Position numbers and translations under genes: made by a program
Notes under the pieces: generated by a model
Seen by the model: the letters and a program-made list of their open reading frames with translations, nothing else
Told to the model about the DNA's origin: nothing
The model's database searches: none
Source: an uncultured Planctomycetota bacterium
GTDB taxonomy: Bacteria; Planctomycetota; Phycisphaerae; Sedimentisphaerales; UBA12454
NCBI GenBank assembly: GCA_903847315.1
Contig: CAINDG010000008.1
Coordinates: 23,871 to 87,870 of the forward strand
Reading direction: 5' to 3'
DNA: 64,000 nucleotides
Shown here: one piece after another, positions 8,747 through 16,208 of the stretch
Layout of the letters: every line of letters starts with the position of its first letter
Position numbering within the stretch: position 1 is the stretch's first letter

Positions 8747-9048
8747 TTGCTCTCACTCAAAATTGCGATGATGTTTTCCTGCGTTATATTTTTTACAGAC
8801 ACCTGTTTTACCTTTGCCGTCAGACCCGTAATAATAGTTATTTGCGATTTCGGGACGTTTAATTTTTCCGAAAGGAAATTGACAAGAGCTTGATTGGCCT
8901 TGCCTTTTTCCGGAACGGCGGAAAGCTTGACTTTTAACATACCATTATAAATTCCCGCTATCGCTGTTTTGCTGCTGCGGGGGACGACCTTTACGCTAAA
9001 GAGCAATCGGCCGTCTTTGCAGATAGTATTCAGGGTATTCTCAGACAT
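8743..9048 (-). CDS. YggU/DUF167 family protein
   Basis: A 101-residue protein with the family pattern LLFSVKVVPRSSKTAIAG...LKVKLSAVPEKGKANQALVNFLSEKLNVPKSQITIITG. This is the small alpha/beta YggU fold, of unknown function. It overlaps the genes on both sides (8 nt with the upstream one, 4 nt with the TPR gene), so the three are surely one transcript. Confidence 0.88.
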   Translation of the reverse strand: MSENTLNTICKDGRLLFSVKVVPRSSKTAIAGIYNGMLKVKLSAVPEKGKANQALVNFLSEKLNVPKSQITIITGLTAKVKQVSVKNITQENIIAILSESK

Positions 9049-9349
9049 CTAAGCCGTATTCCCTGATGTTTCTGCCGACAGCGGCCTGAATATAGCGTTC
9101 AACCTGCGAGGCAAGCTCACTAACCTCGTTTATTTGGAAATCCTCATAATGGCCGGGCACAAATTCGCCGTTCAGCGCTTTTTTGAAAATCTTAACCCTT
9201 ATCACAGGGCAGTTGATGTCTTTTTTGCTGAAATCGGAGTTTTGATGCTCTGTAAGCTCAACCCGCCAGTCTTCGCTAATGAAAACCAGAGCTCTGCCCG
9301 TAAAAACAGAGGCTGGAAAATATTCGTAAAGTGATTTAAGTATATCCAT
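9041..9349 (-). CDS. Conserved-looking hypothetical protein, 102 aa
   Basis: No family recognised. The protein is soluble, with no membrane helix or signal peptide and a mixed beta/alpha pattern (ALVFISEDWRVELTEHQ; NEVSELASQVERYIQAAVG). It lies between pyrD and the YggU gene on the same strand and overlaps the latter by 8 nt, which supports it being real. Confidence 0.7.
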   Translation of the reverse strand: MDILKSLYEYFPASVFTGRALVFISEDWRVELTEHQNSDFSKKDINCPVIRVKIFKKALNGEFVPGHYEDFQINEVSELASQVERYIQAAVGRNIREYGLDV

Positions 9350-9385
9350 TTTTATCGCCGAAAGTATTATAGCTTTTCGATATTA

Positions 9386-10324
9386 TTATTTCAAGCTGCC
9401 GATAAGCTCGGCAAGGGAAATTTTATGTTTCAAACAATATGTTTTTATTCCTTCCATAATTTTAACCGCACAATCCGGATAAATGAAACCGGCAGTGCCT
9501 ATCGTAACGGCAGTCGCCCCGGCAATAATAAACTCAATGGCATCTGAAGCGGTTCTTATACCGCCGCCGCCGATTATGGGGACGCCGGCCGGTTTACCGA
9601 CTTCGTTAAAGACTTTGTTCACAAGATAAACCGCTATCGGCTTTATCGCAGGGCCTGAAAGACCGCCTGTGCGATTGGCCAGAACTGGGCGTTTAGTCTC
9701 AATGTCGATAACCATTGCGGTAAAGGTGTTAATCAGACTGAGCGCATCGGCGCCGCAATCAACGGCTGCGCGGGCAATGACGCTGATATCGGTTACGTTT
9801 GGCGTAAGTTTGACGATGAGAATTTTGTCCCTGACGACTTTTTTTACCTCGGTGGTAATCTGGCGGACAAGAGCAGGGTCGGTGCCGAAGGTTATGCCTC
9901 CCTGTTTGACGTTGGGGCAGCTTATATTCAGCTCCAGACCTGCTATTCGAGGACATTGCGACAACTTTTCAGCGACGGCAACATATTCATCAATGGTCTG
10001 GCCGGCAATGTTCACAAAGAATGGAGTTTTGTATCGCGCCATCATCAGGATTTTTTCCTGTATAAATTTTTCCACGCCGATGTTGGCAAGTCCGATGGCG
10101 TTGAGCATACCTGAATCTGTTTCGACAATCCGGGGAACATCGTTGCCCAGCCGAGGTTTGAGTGTAATGCTTTTTGTAATAAAGCCGCCGAGCAGGTTTA
10201 TATCCATAAAATCGTCAAGCTCGTCTGCGTAACCGCACGTTCCCGATGCCGTTATCAGCGGGTTTTTGAGTTTGACCGAACCCAAACTAACCGAAAGGTC
10301 TATATCTTTATTTTTTATTCCCAT
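9386..10324 (-). CDS. pyrD: Dihydroorotate dehydrogenase B, catalytic subunit PyrD
   Basis: PyrD oxidises dihydroorotate to orotate in pyrimidine synthesis. The 312-residue TIM barrel has ITASGTCGYADE at the start of the FMN site. The class 1 catalytic Cys136 lies in LELNISCPNVKQGG, and the C-terminal phosphate-binding loop is PIIGGGGIRTASDAIEFI...AVTIGTA. Cys rather than Ser, with an adjacent pyrK, shows the NAD-linked class 1B enzyme. It overlaps pyrK by 10 nt. Confidence 0.95.
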   Translation of the reverse strand: MGIKNKDIDLSVSLGSVKLKNPLITASGTCGYADELDDFMDINLLGGFITKSITLKPRLGNDVPRIVETDSGMLNAIGLANIGVEKFIQEKILMMARYKTPFFVNIAGQTIDEYVAVAEKLSQCPRIAGLELNISCPNVKQGGITFGTDPALVRQITTEVKKVVRDKILIVKLTPNVTDISVIARAAVDCGADALSLINTFTAMVIDIETKRPVLANRTGGLSGPAIKPIAVYLVNKVFNEVGKPAGVPIIGGGGIRTASDAIEFIIAGATAVTIGTAGFIYPDCAVKIMEGIKTYCLKHKISLAELIGSLK

Positions 10325-11259
10325 ACGACTTCATCAGACCAAAAAACAGGACCATCTTTGCAGCAGAGTTTGTATAAAGTGCCGCCGCTGGTTTTATCGC
10401 GGCATTTGACGGCACAACTCTGGCATAATCCCGTGCCGCAGGCCATCCGCCGCTCTAAGCTTACCTGGCAGGGGATTTTAAACTCGGAACTCAACGCGGC
10501 TGTCGCGGAAAGCATCGCTTCGGGGCCGCAGGTATAAATTATCGCATTCTTTCCATCAGGTTTGTTTTTTCTGAGCCAATCCGCGAGCGTCTCGGTAACG
10601 AATCCTTTAAAACCAACGGAGCCATCGTCTGTGCTTACAACGGTTTTAATATTATGTTTCGCAAATTCGCCTAATATAACATCGGACTTTATTTTCAGCT
10701 TGTCCGTTTTGATATCGAAAAATGACAGGTCAATTTTTGTCTTCGCGCCGACGAAGGCTATTATCTCTGTGTTCGGGCAGCGGTTTTTCAGAACCTTGGC
10801 AAGATGTATTAGCGGCGGGGCGCCCATTCCGCCGGCGGCAAGTATCGCCAATTTTTTATCTTCGGAAATTGTAAAGCCTGTTCCGAGCGGACCTATGAGA
10901 TTGACTATATCTGTCGTCCTGAGAGTTTTCATTCTCAAGGTCGCAGGCCCAAGGACACAATAAAGGATTTCTACGATAGTGCTGTTCTTGCTCGAATCGA
11001 TATCTGCAAAACTGAACGGCCTTCGCAAAAGAATATTTCTGCGGGCAGAATCCGAAAGTTCCCCAGGTATGAGCTTTTCATCAGGCAGGGCAAGATTAGA
11101 AACATCAATTTGAATGAATTGACCTGCTGATGCGTTAGAGAATGGAATGTGAGCTTTTTTTTCAAGCTCCAGGCTCAAACGGGAAAATTTATCGCCCAGG
11201 CCTCGATTCTGTAGGACAGAGGCGTTGAAAATCCCTTTTTTTGTCGGCGAATTTGACAT
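10315..11259 (-). CDS. pyrK: Dihydroorotate dehydrogenase B, electron transfer subunit PyrK
   Basis: PyrK carries FAD and a [2Fe-2S] cluster and passes electrons from PyrD to NAD. The 314-residue protein has an FAD-binding beta-barrel (about 10-115; RPFSFADI), an NAD-binding domain (LAILAAGGMGAPPLIHLA; YTCGPEAMLSA) and the C-terminal cluster motif MACGTGLCQSCAVKC plus a later Cys (YKLCCKDG). The ATG has no ribosome site. A promoter -10 box lies only 10 nt before it, so the mRNA may be leaderless. Confidence 0.94.
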   Translation of the reverse strand: MSNSPTKKGIFNASVLQNRGLGDKFSRLSLELEKKAHIPFSNASAGQFIQIDVSNLALPDEKLIPGELSDSARRNILLRRPFSFADIDSSKNSTIVEILYCVLGPATLRMKTLRTTDIVNLIGPLGTGFTISEDKKLAILAAGGMGAPPLIHLAKVLKNRCPNTEIIAFVGAKTKIDLSFFDIKTDKLKIKSDVILGEFAKHNIKTVVSTDDGSVGFKGFVTETLADWLRKNKPDGKNAIIYTCGPEAMLSATAALSSEFKIPCQVSLERRMACGTGLCQSCAVKCRDKTSGGTLYKLCCKDGPVFWSDEVVWE

Positions 11260-11269
11260 AAGTAGCTAT

Positions 11270-11299
11270 ATTAAAAACAATTACGCAATGAACTGTCAA
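11270..11299 (-). promoter_or_regulatory. Predicted promoter of pyrKD, leaderless geometry
   Basis: On the minus strand a perfect TTGACA (11294-11299) is followed 18 nt later by TTTAAT (11270-11275). The start codon of pyrK follows 10 nt after the -10 box, which would place the first transcribed base close to the ATG. Confidence 0.55.
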
Positions 11300-11328
11300 T
11301 ATATTTATGGTGAGCCTGTCGAATCCAT

Positions 11329-11390
11329 AAAAAAACTTCCGGAATATTCATCCACTAGTATTCCGGAAGCTTGCCACGGCTGAAGAGCCG
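11329..11390 (-). terminator. Double stem-loop with U-run upstream of pyrK (terminator, attenuator or small RNA end)
   Basis: Read on the minus strand, CGGCT-CTTC-AGCCG (11377-11390) is followed by a perfect 11-bp stem CTTCCGGAATA / TATTCCGGAAG (11336-11369) and then seven T (11329-11335). This is a textbook intrinsic terminator. No minus-strand gene lies just upstream of it, since the neighbour to the right is on the plus strand. It may therefore end a short untranslated RNA or antisense transcript, or act as an attenuator read from a distal pyrK promoter. Confidence 0.65.
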
Positions 11391-11629
11391 CAAAATTCTT
11401 ATCTTCATATATGGCGCAAAGTATAACCATCAGATTCGGCATTGTCAATCCGACAGAGAAAATTGGTAAATATTTCATAACTCATTACGAGTAAATAAGT
11501 TACAGATGCAAAATGGCAGTTTCAGGAAAAATTTAAAATAATCTGTGATAATTTGTCATAACTTATTGTCTTAAAATGATTTATATTAGTTGTTGATTTA
11601 CAGTCATTTTTTTGTTAGAAATTCTGCCT

Positions 11630-13000
11630 ATGTCATTTATCAGAATAAGATGTTTTGCGGTATTAGCGCTGGCTTTCGCACAGCAGTGGGCCTGCGGTTC
11701 GTCCCTGCAGAATAAAATAGAGCAAATAATTTCGAGAAAAGACCAAAAGGGTGTTGAATACAGCGTTATGGTTGTCGAGGCACAAACCGGCAAATGCGTT
11801 TTCAATTATAATCCCACAACCCCATTAACGCCGGCGTCAAATATGAAATTAGTTACAAGTTTCGCAGCACTGAAACGTCTCGGTATAGATTACCAATTTG
11901 TAACGAAGGCAGGATTGCAGGACAACAAGCTTGTTGTGATTGGCGGGGGCGACCCGCTTTTGGGACTTGCCGGCAAAGATTTCGTCAGACAGATTACAGA
12001 AGCTCTCAAAGCAAAGGCTATAGAAAAATTAGACGGGGTTATTATAGATAGTTCTGTTTTTGACGATGAGCGAGTTCAATCGAATTGGCCGAGAGAGCAG
12101 CTTAACAGACCCTATGCCTGCGAAATAAGCGGTCTTAACTATAACGGCAACTGCATAAAAATTACCGCGACAAATACCGCCGGCGGAATTAAACTGGCCA
12201 AAGAGCCGGACACCGCATTTCTTCGACTGCTTAACAGCGTAGCGATATCAAAGGGACAAAGCGCTATCGGCGCAAACCGCACAGAACAGGAAAATGTTAT
12301 AGTAATTTACGGCAAATGCAAAAATACCGATTCGTTCGATGTCGCTATTGAAAGACCGAGTTTGTTTTTCGGTTCTCTTCTTTCTGAAAACCTCAACAGA
12401 GCTGGAATTCAAATTCAAAACCCTCTGACCGAGGCAAGCGTAGAGCCGAAAAATATGCAAGTCATCGCCGAGTCCAATACGCCGATAATGGAAGTTATGC
12501 ACAATTGCAACAAGGACAGTCTCCATATAGCAGCTGAATGTCTTTTTAAAATGCTGGGCGACAAAACCAGCGGCAAAATAGGAAGCTGGGAAACGGGCAG
12601 GAAGGCGGTAGAGAGCTATCTTACGAGCCTTGGCGCCGACAAGTCTGAGTTTTATATCGATGACGGCAGCGGGCTGAGCAATGTCAACAAATTATCCGCG
12701 GATGTTCTTACGAAGGTACTGCTCGATGCATACAAGAGTGAGTTTTGGCCTGCTTTCAAGCAGACGCTGGCAGTCGGCGGGGTTGACGGGACGATAAAAA
12801 AACAATTTTATAAAGGCCGATACCGCAACAAAGTTTTTGCTAAAACCGGCTATATAAATAACGTTCGCGCTTTATCGGGAGTATGTGTGTCAGCAAATAA
12901 GGACAGGGAATACATTTTCTCAATCGTCACAAACAACGCGAACTATCCGACCAAAAAGGCCATATTCGATATTGTGGAAACAATAATTGACGGGGGCTAA
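11630..13000 (+). CDS. dacB: D-alanyl-D-alanine carboxypeptidase / endopeptidase, PBP4 (S13) family
   Basis: The product trims or cleaves peptidoglycan cross-links in the periplasm. A signal peptide of about 25 residues is followed by the S13 penicillin-binding fold. Its motifs are the active-site Ser-x-x-Lys in TPASNMKL (about residue 70), Ser-x-x-Asn in DDGSGLSNVN (about 343) and Lys-Thr-Gly in FAKTGYINNVRALSG (about 404). The insert domain between the first two motifs is typical of PBP4. I prefer the ATG at 11630 over 11612 because it begins just before the signal peptide core; either start works. The gene stands alone on the plus strand and converges on a histidine kinase gene 3 bases away. 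Confidence 0.9.
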   Translation: MSFIRIRCFAVLALAFAQQWACGSSLQNKIEQIISRKDQKGVEYSVMVVEAQTGKCVFNYNPTTPLTPASNMKLVTSFAALKRLGIDYQFVTKAGLQDNKLVVIGGGDPLLGLAGKDFVRQITEALKAKAIEKLDGVIIDSSVFDDERVQSNWPREQLNRPYACEISGLNYNGNCIKITATNTAGGIKLAKEPDTAFLRLLNSVAISKGQSAIGANRTEQENVIVIYGKCKNTDSFDVAIERPSLFFGSLLSENLNRAGIQIQNPLTEASVEPKNMQVIAESNTPIMEVMHNCNKDSLHIAAECLFKMLGDKTSGKIGSWETGRKAVESYLTSLGADKSEFYIDDGSGLSNVNKLSADVLTKVLLDAYKSEFWPAFKQTLAVGGVDGTIKKQFYKGRYRNKVFAKTGYINNVRALSGVCVSANKDREYIFSIVTNNANYPTKKAIFDIVETIIDGG

Positions 13001-13002
13001 GA

Positions 13003-13785
13003 TTACGGGTTTTCGCCGTCCGGCAAAGTAATGATAAATTTTGTGCCGGTGCCGGGTTTAGACTGAACCTCGATAGTGCCATTATGAGAATTGACAATCT
13101 CTTTGCAAAATACAAGCCCCAGCCCTGCACCAATTCTGCCGGCAGGGGATTGCGGGGTCTTGGTGGAAAAGAACGGCTCGAAAATTTTCTTCATATCCCT
13201 CGGCTCGATTCCACAGCCGGTATCGCTTACCTCTATAACAACCGTGCTATCTTGTCTTTTGGCGTTTATCAGAAGCGTACCGCCGGCCGGCATCATTGCT
13301 TCGCGTGCATTTAAAATCAGGTTCATTAAAACCTGCTGTAGTTGTACCGGCACCGCAAGAATATCAAGACCATCGGAAATTTCCATTCTGACTTTAATTT
13401 TGTCTTTCTCGAAATCTCTTCCGATACAGGAAAATACTTCTTCGACAAGCTGTTTTAGTCTGCATATCCGTTTCTCGACGGCTTCGCCGTTTACGATAGC
13501 GAGAATGCTTTCAAGAATTTCCGCGGCCCGGGCGCTGTTATGTACGGTTTTTTGCAGGGCTTTCTGTGTCAGTTGACTGTCCTGCGGATTATTCAGCGCT
13601 ACCTGGGCATAATTGCCAAGCGGCATAAGGATATTATTAATTTCATGAGCTACAATGGCACTGATAGTGCCTAAATTGGCAAGGGTCTGAAGCTTGGCCA
13701 TACGTGCCTGAAGTTCTTTGTTCTGCTGGAGTTGCAGATTAATCTCTTTGTTAAGAGAACGGCGTTTCACAATTAGCTGCTGCAA
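13003..13785 (-). CDS. Soluble sensor histidine kinase (HisKA-HATPase)
   Basis: The 260-residue protein has a coiled-coil start (1-35), then a HisKA segment with the phospho-accepting His47 in AIVAHEINNILMPLGNYA. The ATPase domain follows, with N-box LILNAREAMMPAGG, G1 DTGCGIEP and G2 GAGLGLVFC. There is no membrane helix or sensor domain, so its signal must come from a partner. The start is TTG at 13785, preceded by a strong GGAGG at 6 nt. It lies head to head with a small gene and a REC-only regulator, likely partners. Confidence 0.9.
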   Translation of the reverse strand: MQQLIVKRRSLNKEINLQLQQNKELQARMAKLQTLANLGTISAIVAHEINNILMPLGNYAQVALNNPQDSQLTQKALQKTVHNSARAAEILESILAIVNGEAVEKRICRLKQLVEEVFSCIGRDFEKDKIKVRMEISDGLDILAVPVQLQQVLMNLILNAREAMMPAGGTLLINAKRQDSTVVIEVSDTGCGIEPRDMKKIFEPFFSTKTPQSPAGRIGAGLGLVFCKEIVNSHNGTIEVQSKPGTGTKFIITLPDGENP

Positions 13786-13890
13786 GGTGTCCTCCCGGGA
13801 CTAAAACAAAAAAGTCTTTAAAAAAAATTACAATAAGATAAAATTACAATATTATATTTATCGACATTTAGGGAGTTTTTCCTTAAAGAT

Positions 13891-14151
13891 ATGGATAATA
13901 AAACTATTCTTGACGAATTACTGGACTTGCTCGAGAAGAACGGTGTTAAAATACGTAAAGATTCGCTTGGCGGCGGCAGTTCCGGCTTGTGCAAGATAAA
14001 AAATGATTTTATCTTCTTTATGGATACCGACTCCAGCTCTTATGAAATCGCGGCAATTTGCGCAAAGGCTGTCGGTCAGGTTGTAGATATCGAAGCAATA
14101 TACCTCAAACCGGAGGTCAGGTCTTTTATAGAACAGAATATGAAAAATTAA
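13891..14151 (+). CDS. Small hypothetical protein, 86 aa, in a two-component cluster
   Basis: Not recognised. The soluble sequence begins with a helix (TILDELLDLLEKNGVKIRKDSLGGGSSGLCKIKN), then a strand FIFFMDTDS and a C-terminal helix. It ends 23 nt before a response regulator on the same strand, which suggests co-transcription. No catalytic pattern is visible. Confidence 0.65.
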   Translation: MDNKTILDELLDLLEKNGVKIRKDSLGGGSSGLCKIKNDFIFFMDTDSSSYEIAAICAKAVGQVVDIEAIYLKPEVRSFIEQNMKN

Positions 14152-14174
14152 CAGCTAACCAAAAGGCAGAGACA

Positions 14175-14654
14175 ATGACAAAAACTATAGCAAATCAGAA
14201 GAAAAACGATGAAAGCCTTAAGACGCCGGCAATACTTGTTGTTGACGATAATGAGCAGAATCTTGAGCTTCTCCAGGCATATCTTGAAGATATTCACTGC
14301 CGGACAATACCCGCAAGAGACGGCATAGAAGCGCTCGAGATTATCAAAAAATCAAAACCTGATTTAGTGCTGCTCGATGTTATGATGCCGAAAATGAGCG
14401 GCTTTGAGGTGTGCAGAAGGATAAAAAATAATCCGCAGACCGCGGATTTGCCGGTGATTATGGTGACGGCTCTTAACGAGCTTGGCGATATCGAAAGGGC
14501 GATTGAATCCGGAACCGACGATTTTCTCAGCAAGCCTGTCAATAAGCTGGAGCTCGTAACCCGCGTAAAAACAATGCTGAAGCTCAAACATCTGTCCGAC
14601 CAGCTGGAAAGAACAATCGCGTATCTGAGCGAAATCGAAAAACAGGCAAAATAA
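14175..14654 (+). CDS. Single-domain response regulator with C-terminal coiled coil
   Basis: A REC receiver of about 120 residues begins near residue 18 (AILVVDDNEQN). The phospho-acceptor Asp is in LVLLDVMMPKMSG, the switch Thr in IMVTALN and the Lys in FLSKPVN. A helix of about 30 residues (KLKHLSDQLERTIAYLSEIEKQ) follows and no output domain. The ATG at 14175 was chosen over an upstream in-frame start that would run back into the preceding gene. It is a likely target of the kinase at 13003-13785. Confidence 0.9.
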   Translation: MTKTIANQKKNDESLKTPAILVVDDNEQNLELLQAYLEDIHCRTIPARDGIEALEIIKKSKPDLVLLDVMMPKMSGFEVCRRIKNNPQTADLPVIMVTALNELGDIERAIESGTDDFLSKPVNKLELVTRVKTMLKLKHLSDQLERTIAYLSEIEKQAK

Positions 14655-14671
14655 AAAAGAGGAGTAAGGCG

Positions 14672-14980
14672 ATGACGGAACAGGAACAGCAACCGCCGCA
14701 GCAAATAAATGCGGAACAAGGGCAAAGTGGGGGTATAACGCCGGAAATACTCAAAAGCGCATTGAAGGCGTTCAAGAAGCGGCTAAAACTTACTGTACTG
14801 GATGACGATTCGCGACTCGGGCGTAGTGTGTTTTCGAGCGGGCATACGGGAGTTTACGCGATACGGCCGCCTAATCAGTTTCCCAGTGAAGTTTGGCAGG
14901 AATTGTGTCGGCAGGGCAAACTGCGAGACAGCGGGCACGGCTTGTATGAGATGGCTAAAGGCGAACAGGATAGGGCGTAA
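14672..14980 (+). CDS. Hypothetical protein, 102 aa
   Basis: Not recognised. The N-terminal 30 residues are Gln-rich and probably disordered. The rest is a compact domain with the odd stretch GHTGVYAIRPPNQFPSEVW and a second GHGLYEMA near the end. A GGAG ribosome site lies 7 nt before the ATG, and the gene follows the response regulator by 17 nt. It converges with the next regulator gene. Confidence 0.65.
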   Translation: MTEQEQQPPQQINAEQGQSGGITPEILKSALKAFKKRLKLTVLDDDSRLGRSVFSSGHTGVYAIRPPNQFPSEVWQELCRQGKLRDSGHGLYEMAKGEQDRA

Positions 14981-14987
14981 GGAATAG

Positions 14988-15368
14988 CTACGAAGCTGTT
15001 GTATCGCTTAAAAGCTTTTTTATCTGCTCTAATAATCTGCCGAAATCAAGCGGCTTGACAAAAACAATTTTGCCGCTTGTCCCTGACCTGTACTTTTCTT
15101 CTTCTGCCTTTGAAAGCATCGCAGTTAAATATATCACGGGAATATCTTTGGTTCGGGAGAACTCCTTCAATTTTAACGCCACTTCTCCGCCCTCCATATC
15201 CGGCATCAAGATATCAAGTATAATGATATCAGGGCGTTCTAATAATGCCAAACCTATGGCATCCATACCATTATTCGCACTGATAACAGAATATCCCGCA
15301 TCTGTTAATCTTCTACCAAGCATCTGCAGGAAATCTTCTTCATCGTCGACAATAAGTATTTTCTTCAT
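14988..15368 (-). CDS. Single-domain response regulator (REC only)
   Basis: A 126-residue receiver: acidic pair in ILIVDDEED, phospho-Asp in IIILDILMPDMEGG, Thr in IYLTAML and Lys in VFVKPLD. There is no output domain. It overlaps the next upstream regulator gene by 4 nt and is the last gene of the hybrid-kinase transcript. Confidence 0.9.
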   Translation of the reverse strand: MKKILIVDDEEDFLQMLGRRLTDAGYSVISANNGMDAIGLALLERPDIIILDILMPDMEGGEVALKLKEFSRTKDIPVIYLTAMLSKAEEEKYRSGTSGKIVFVKPLDFGRLLEQIKKLLSDTTAS

Positions 15369-15748
15369 AACATTTCCTTTTCAGTTTGTCCCAGGGTCTT
15401 TTCTACTATGCCGATCAAATCTTCAGGATCAAATGGCTTGGCAAGATAAGCGTCCGCTCCGCACTCCATAGCTCTTTCATCAAGAGTCTTGGTAGTAGCG
15501 GAGATTAAAATTACAGGGATATGCTTTAACTTGTCGTCCTTCTTCAATATTTTGGTAACATCATCGCCATTAATCACCGGAAGATACACATCAAGAATTA
15601 TCAAATCGGGTATAATTTGGCGAGCCAGATTCAATACTTCCCGGCCGTCTACGCCGCTATATACCTCATAACCAGTTTTCTTTAATCTAATTAATGTAAC
15701 TTTTAGCAGGTCCGGCTCATCGTCGACAACCAGTATTTTTTTGCCCAT
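15365..15748 (-). CDS. Single-domain response regulator (REC only)
   Basis: A 127-residue receiver: ILVVDDEPD, phospho-Asp in LIILDVYLPVINGDD, switch Ser/Thr in ILISATTK and Lys in YLAKPFDPE. REC only. It sits between two further REC-only genes, overlapping the downstream one by 4 nt. Confidence 0.9.
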   Translation of the reverse strand: MGKKILVVDDEPDLLKVTLIRLKKTGYEVYSGVDGREVLNLARQIIPDLIILDVYLPVINGDDVTKILKKDDKLKHIPVILISATTKTLDERAMECGADAYLAKPFDPEDLIGIVEKTLGQTEKEML

Positions 15749-15782
15749 AGACCTCTCCTTTTTATTAAATATCGAATCCGGC

Positions 15783-16154
15783 TCATTTCTTAATCAAAAC
15801 ATCTTCTATTTTCTCTAACAACTTGCTCATATCTGTAGGTTTCACAAAATACCCGGACACTCCCAATTCTACCATAGCCTCTACTGTTTGCTTATCGCCC
15901 AGTGCTGTAAGCGCTATTACAGGTGTGTTAAATGTATTGACATTTGCTCTTAAATTCTCAAGAACCCCAATTCCGCCGCCTGCAGGCATTAAAATATCCA
16001 AAAGTATCAAATCCGGTTTTATTTTTATCGCCTGCGAGACCGCTTGTACAGAATCAAATGCTGCCTCTATCTGGTATCCGTTGACTCGCAACCTCTTGCT
16101 AATCATCTGTACCCAATCCGCATCATCATCAACTATCAAAATTGTCTTTGCCAT
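15783..16154 (-). CDS. Single-domain response regulator (REC only)
   Basis: A 123-residue receiver: ILIVDDDADWV, phospho-Asp in LILLDILMPAGGG, Thr in IALTALG and Lys in YFVKPTD. REC only. It starts 54 nt after the hybrid kinase ends, on the same strand, so it is the first regulator of that operon. Confidence 0.9.
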   Translation of the reverse strand: MAKTILIVDDDADWVQMISKRLRVNGYQIEAAFDSVQAVSQAIKIKPDLILLDILMPAGGGIGVLENLRANVNTFNTPVIALTALGDKQTVEAMVELGVSGYFVKPTDMSKLLEKIEDVLIKK

Positions 16155-16208
16155 AAGACCTCCATATCATATAACATTTTTTCACCATATACCACGGGTA
16201 AATTTTCC

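Larger units (their letters stand above)
11260..11611. other. Divergent intergenic region pyrK / PBP4 gene
   Basis: About 350 bases without a gene. The left part holds the pyrK promoter (11270-11299). The middle holds two stem-loops and an A/T run that form a terminator-like structure on the minus strand (11329-11390). The right part (about 11400-11610) is AT-rich, with no convincing element beyond weak promoter-like boxes for the plus-strand gene. Confidence 0.7.
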
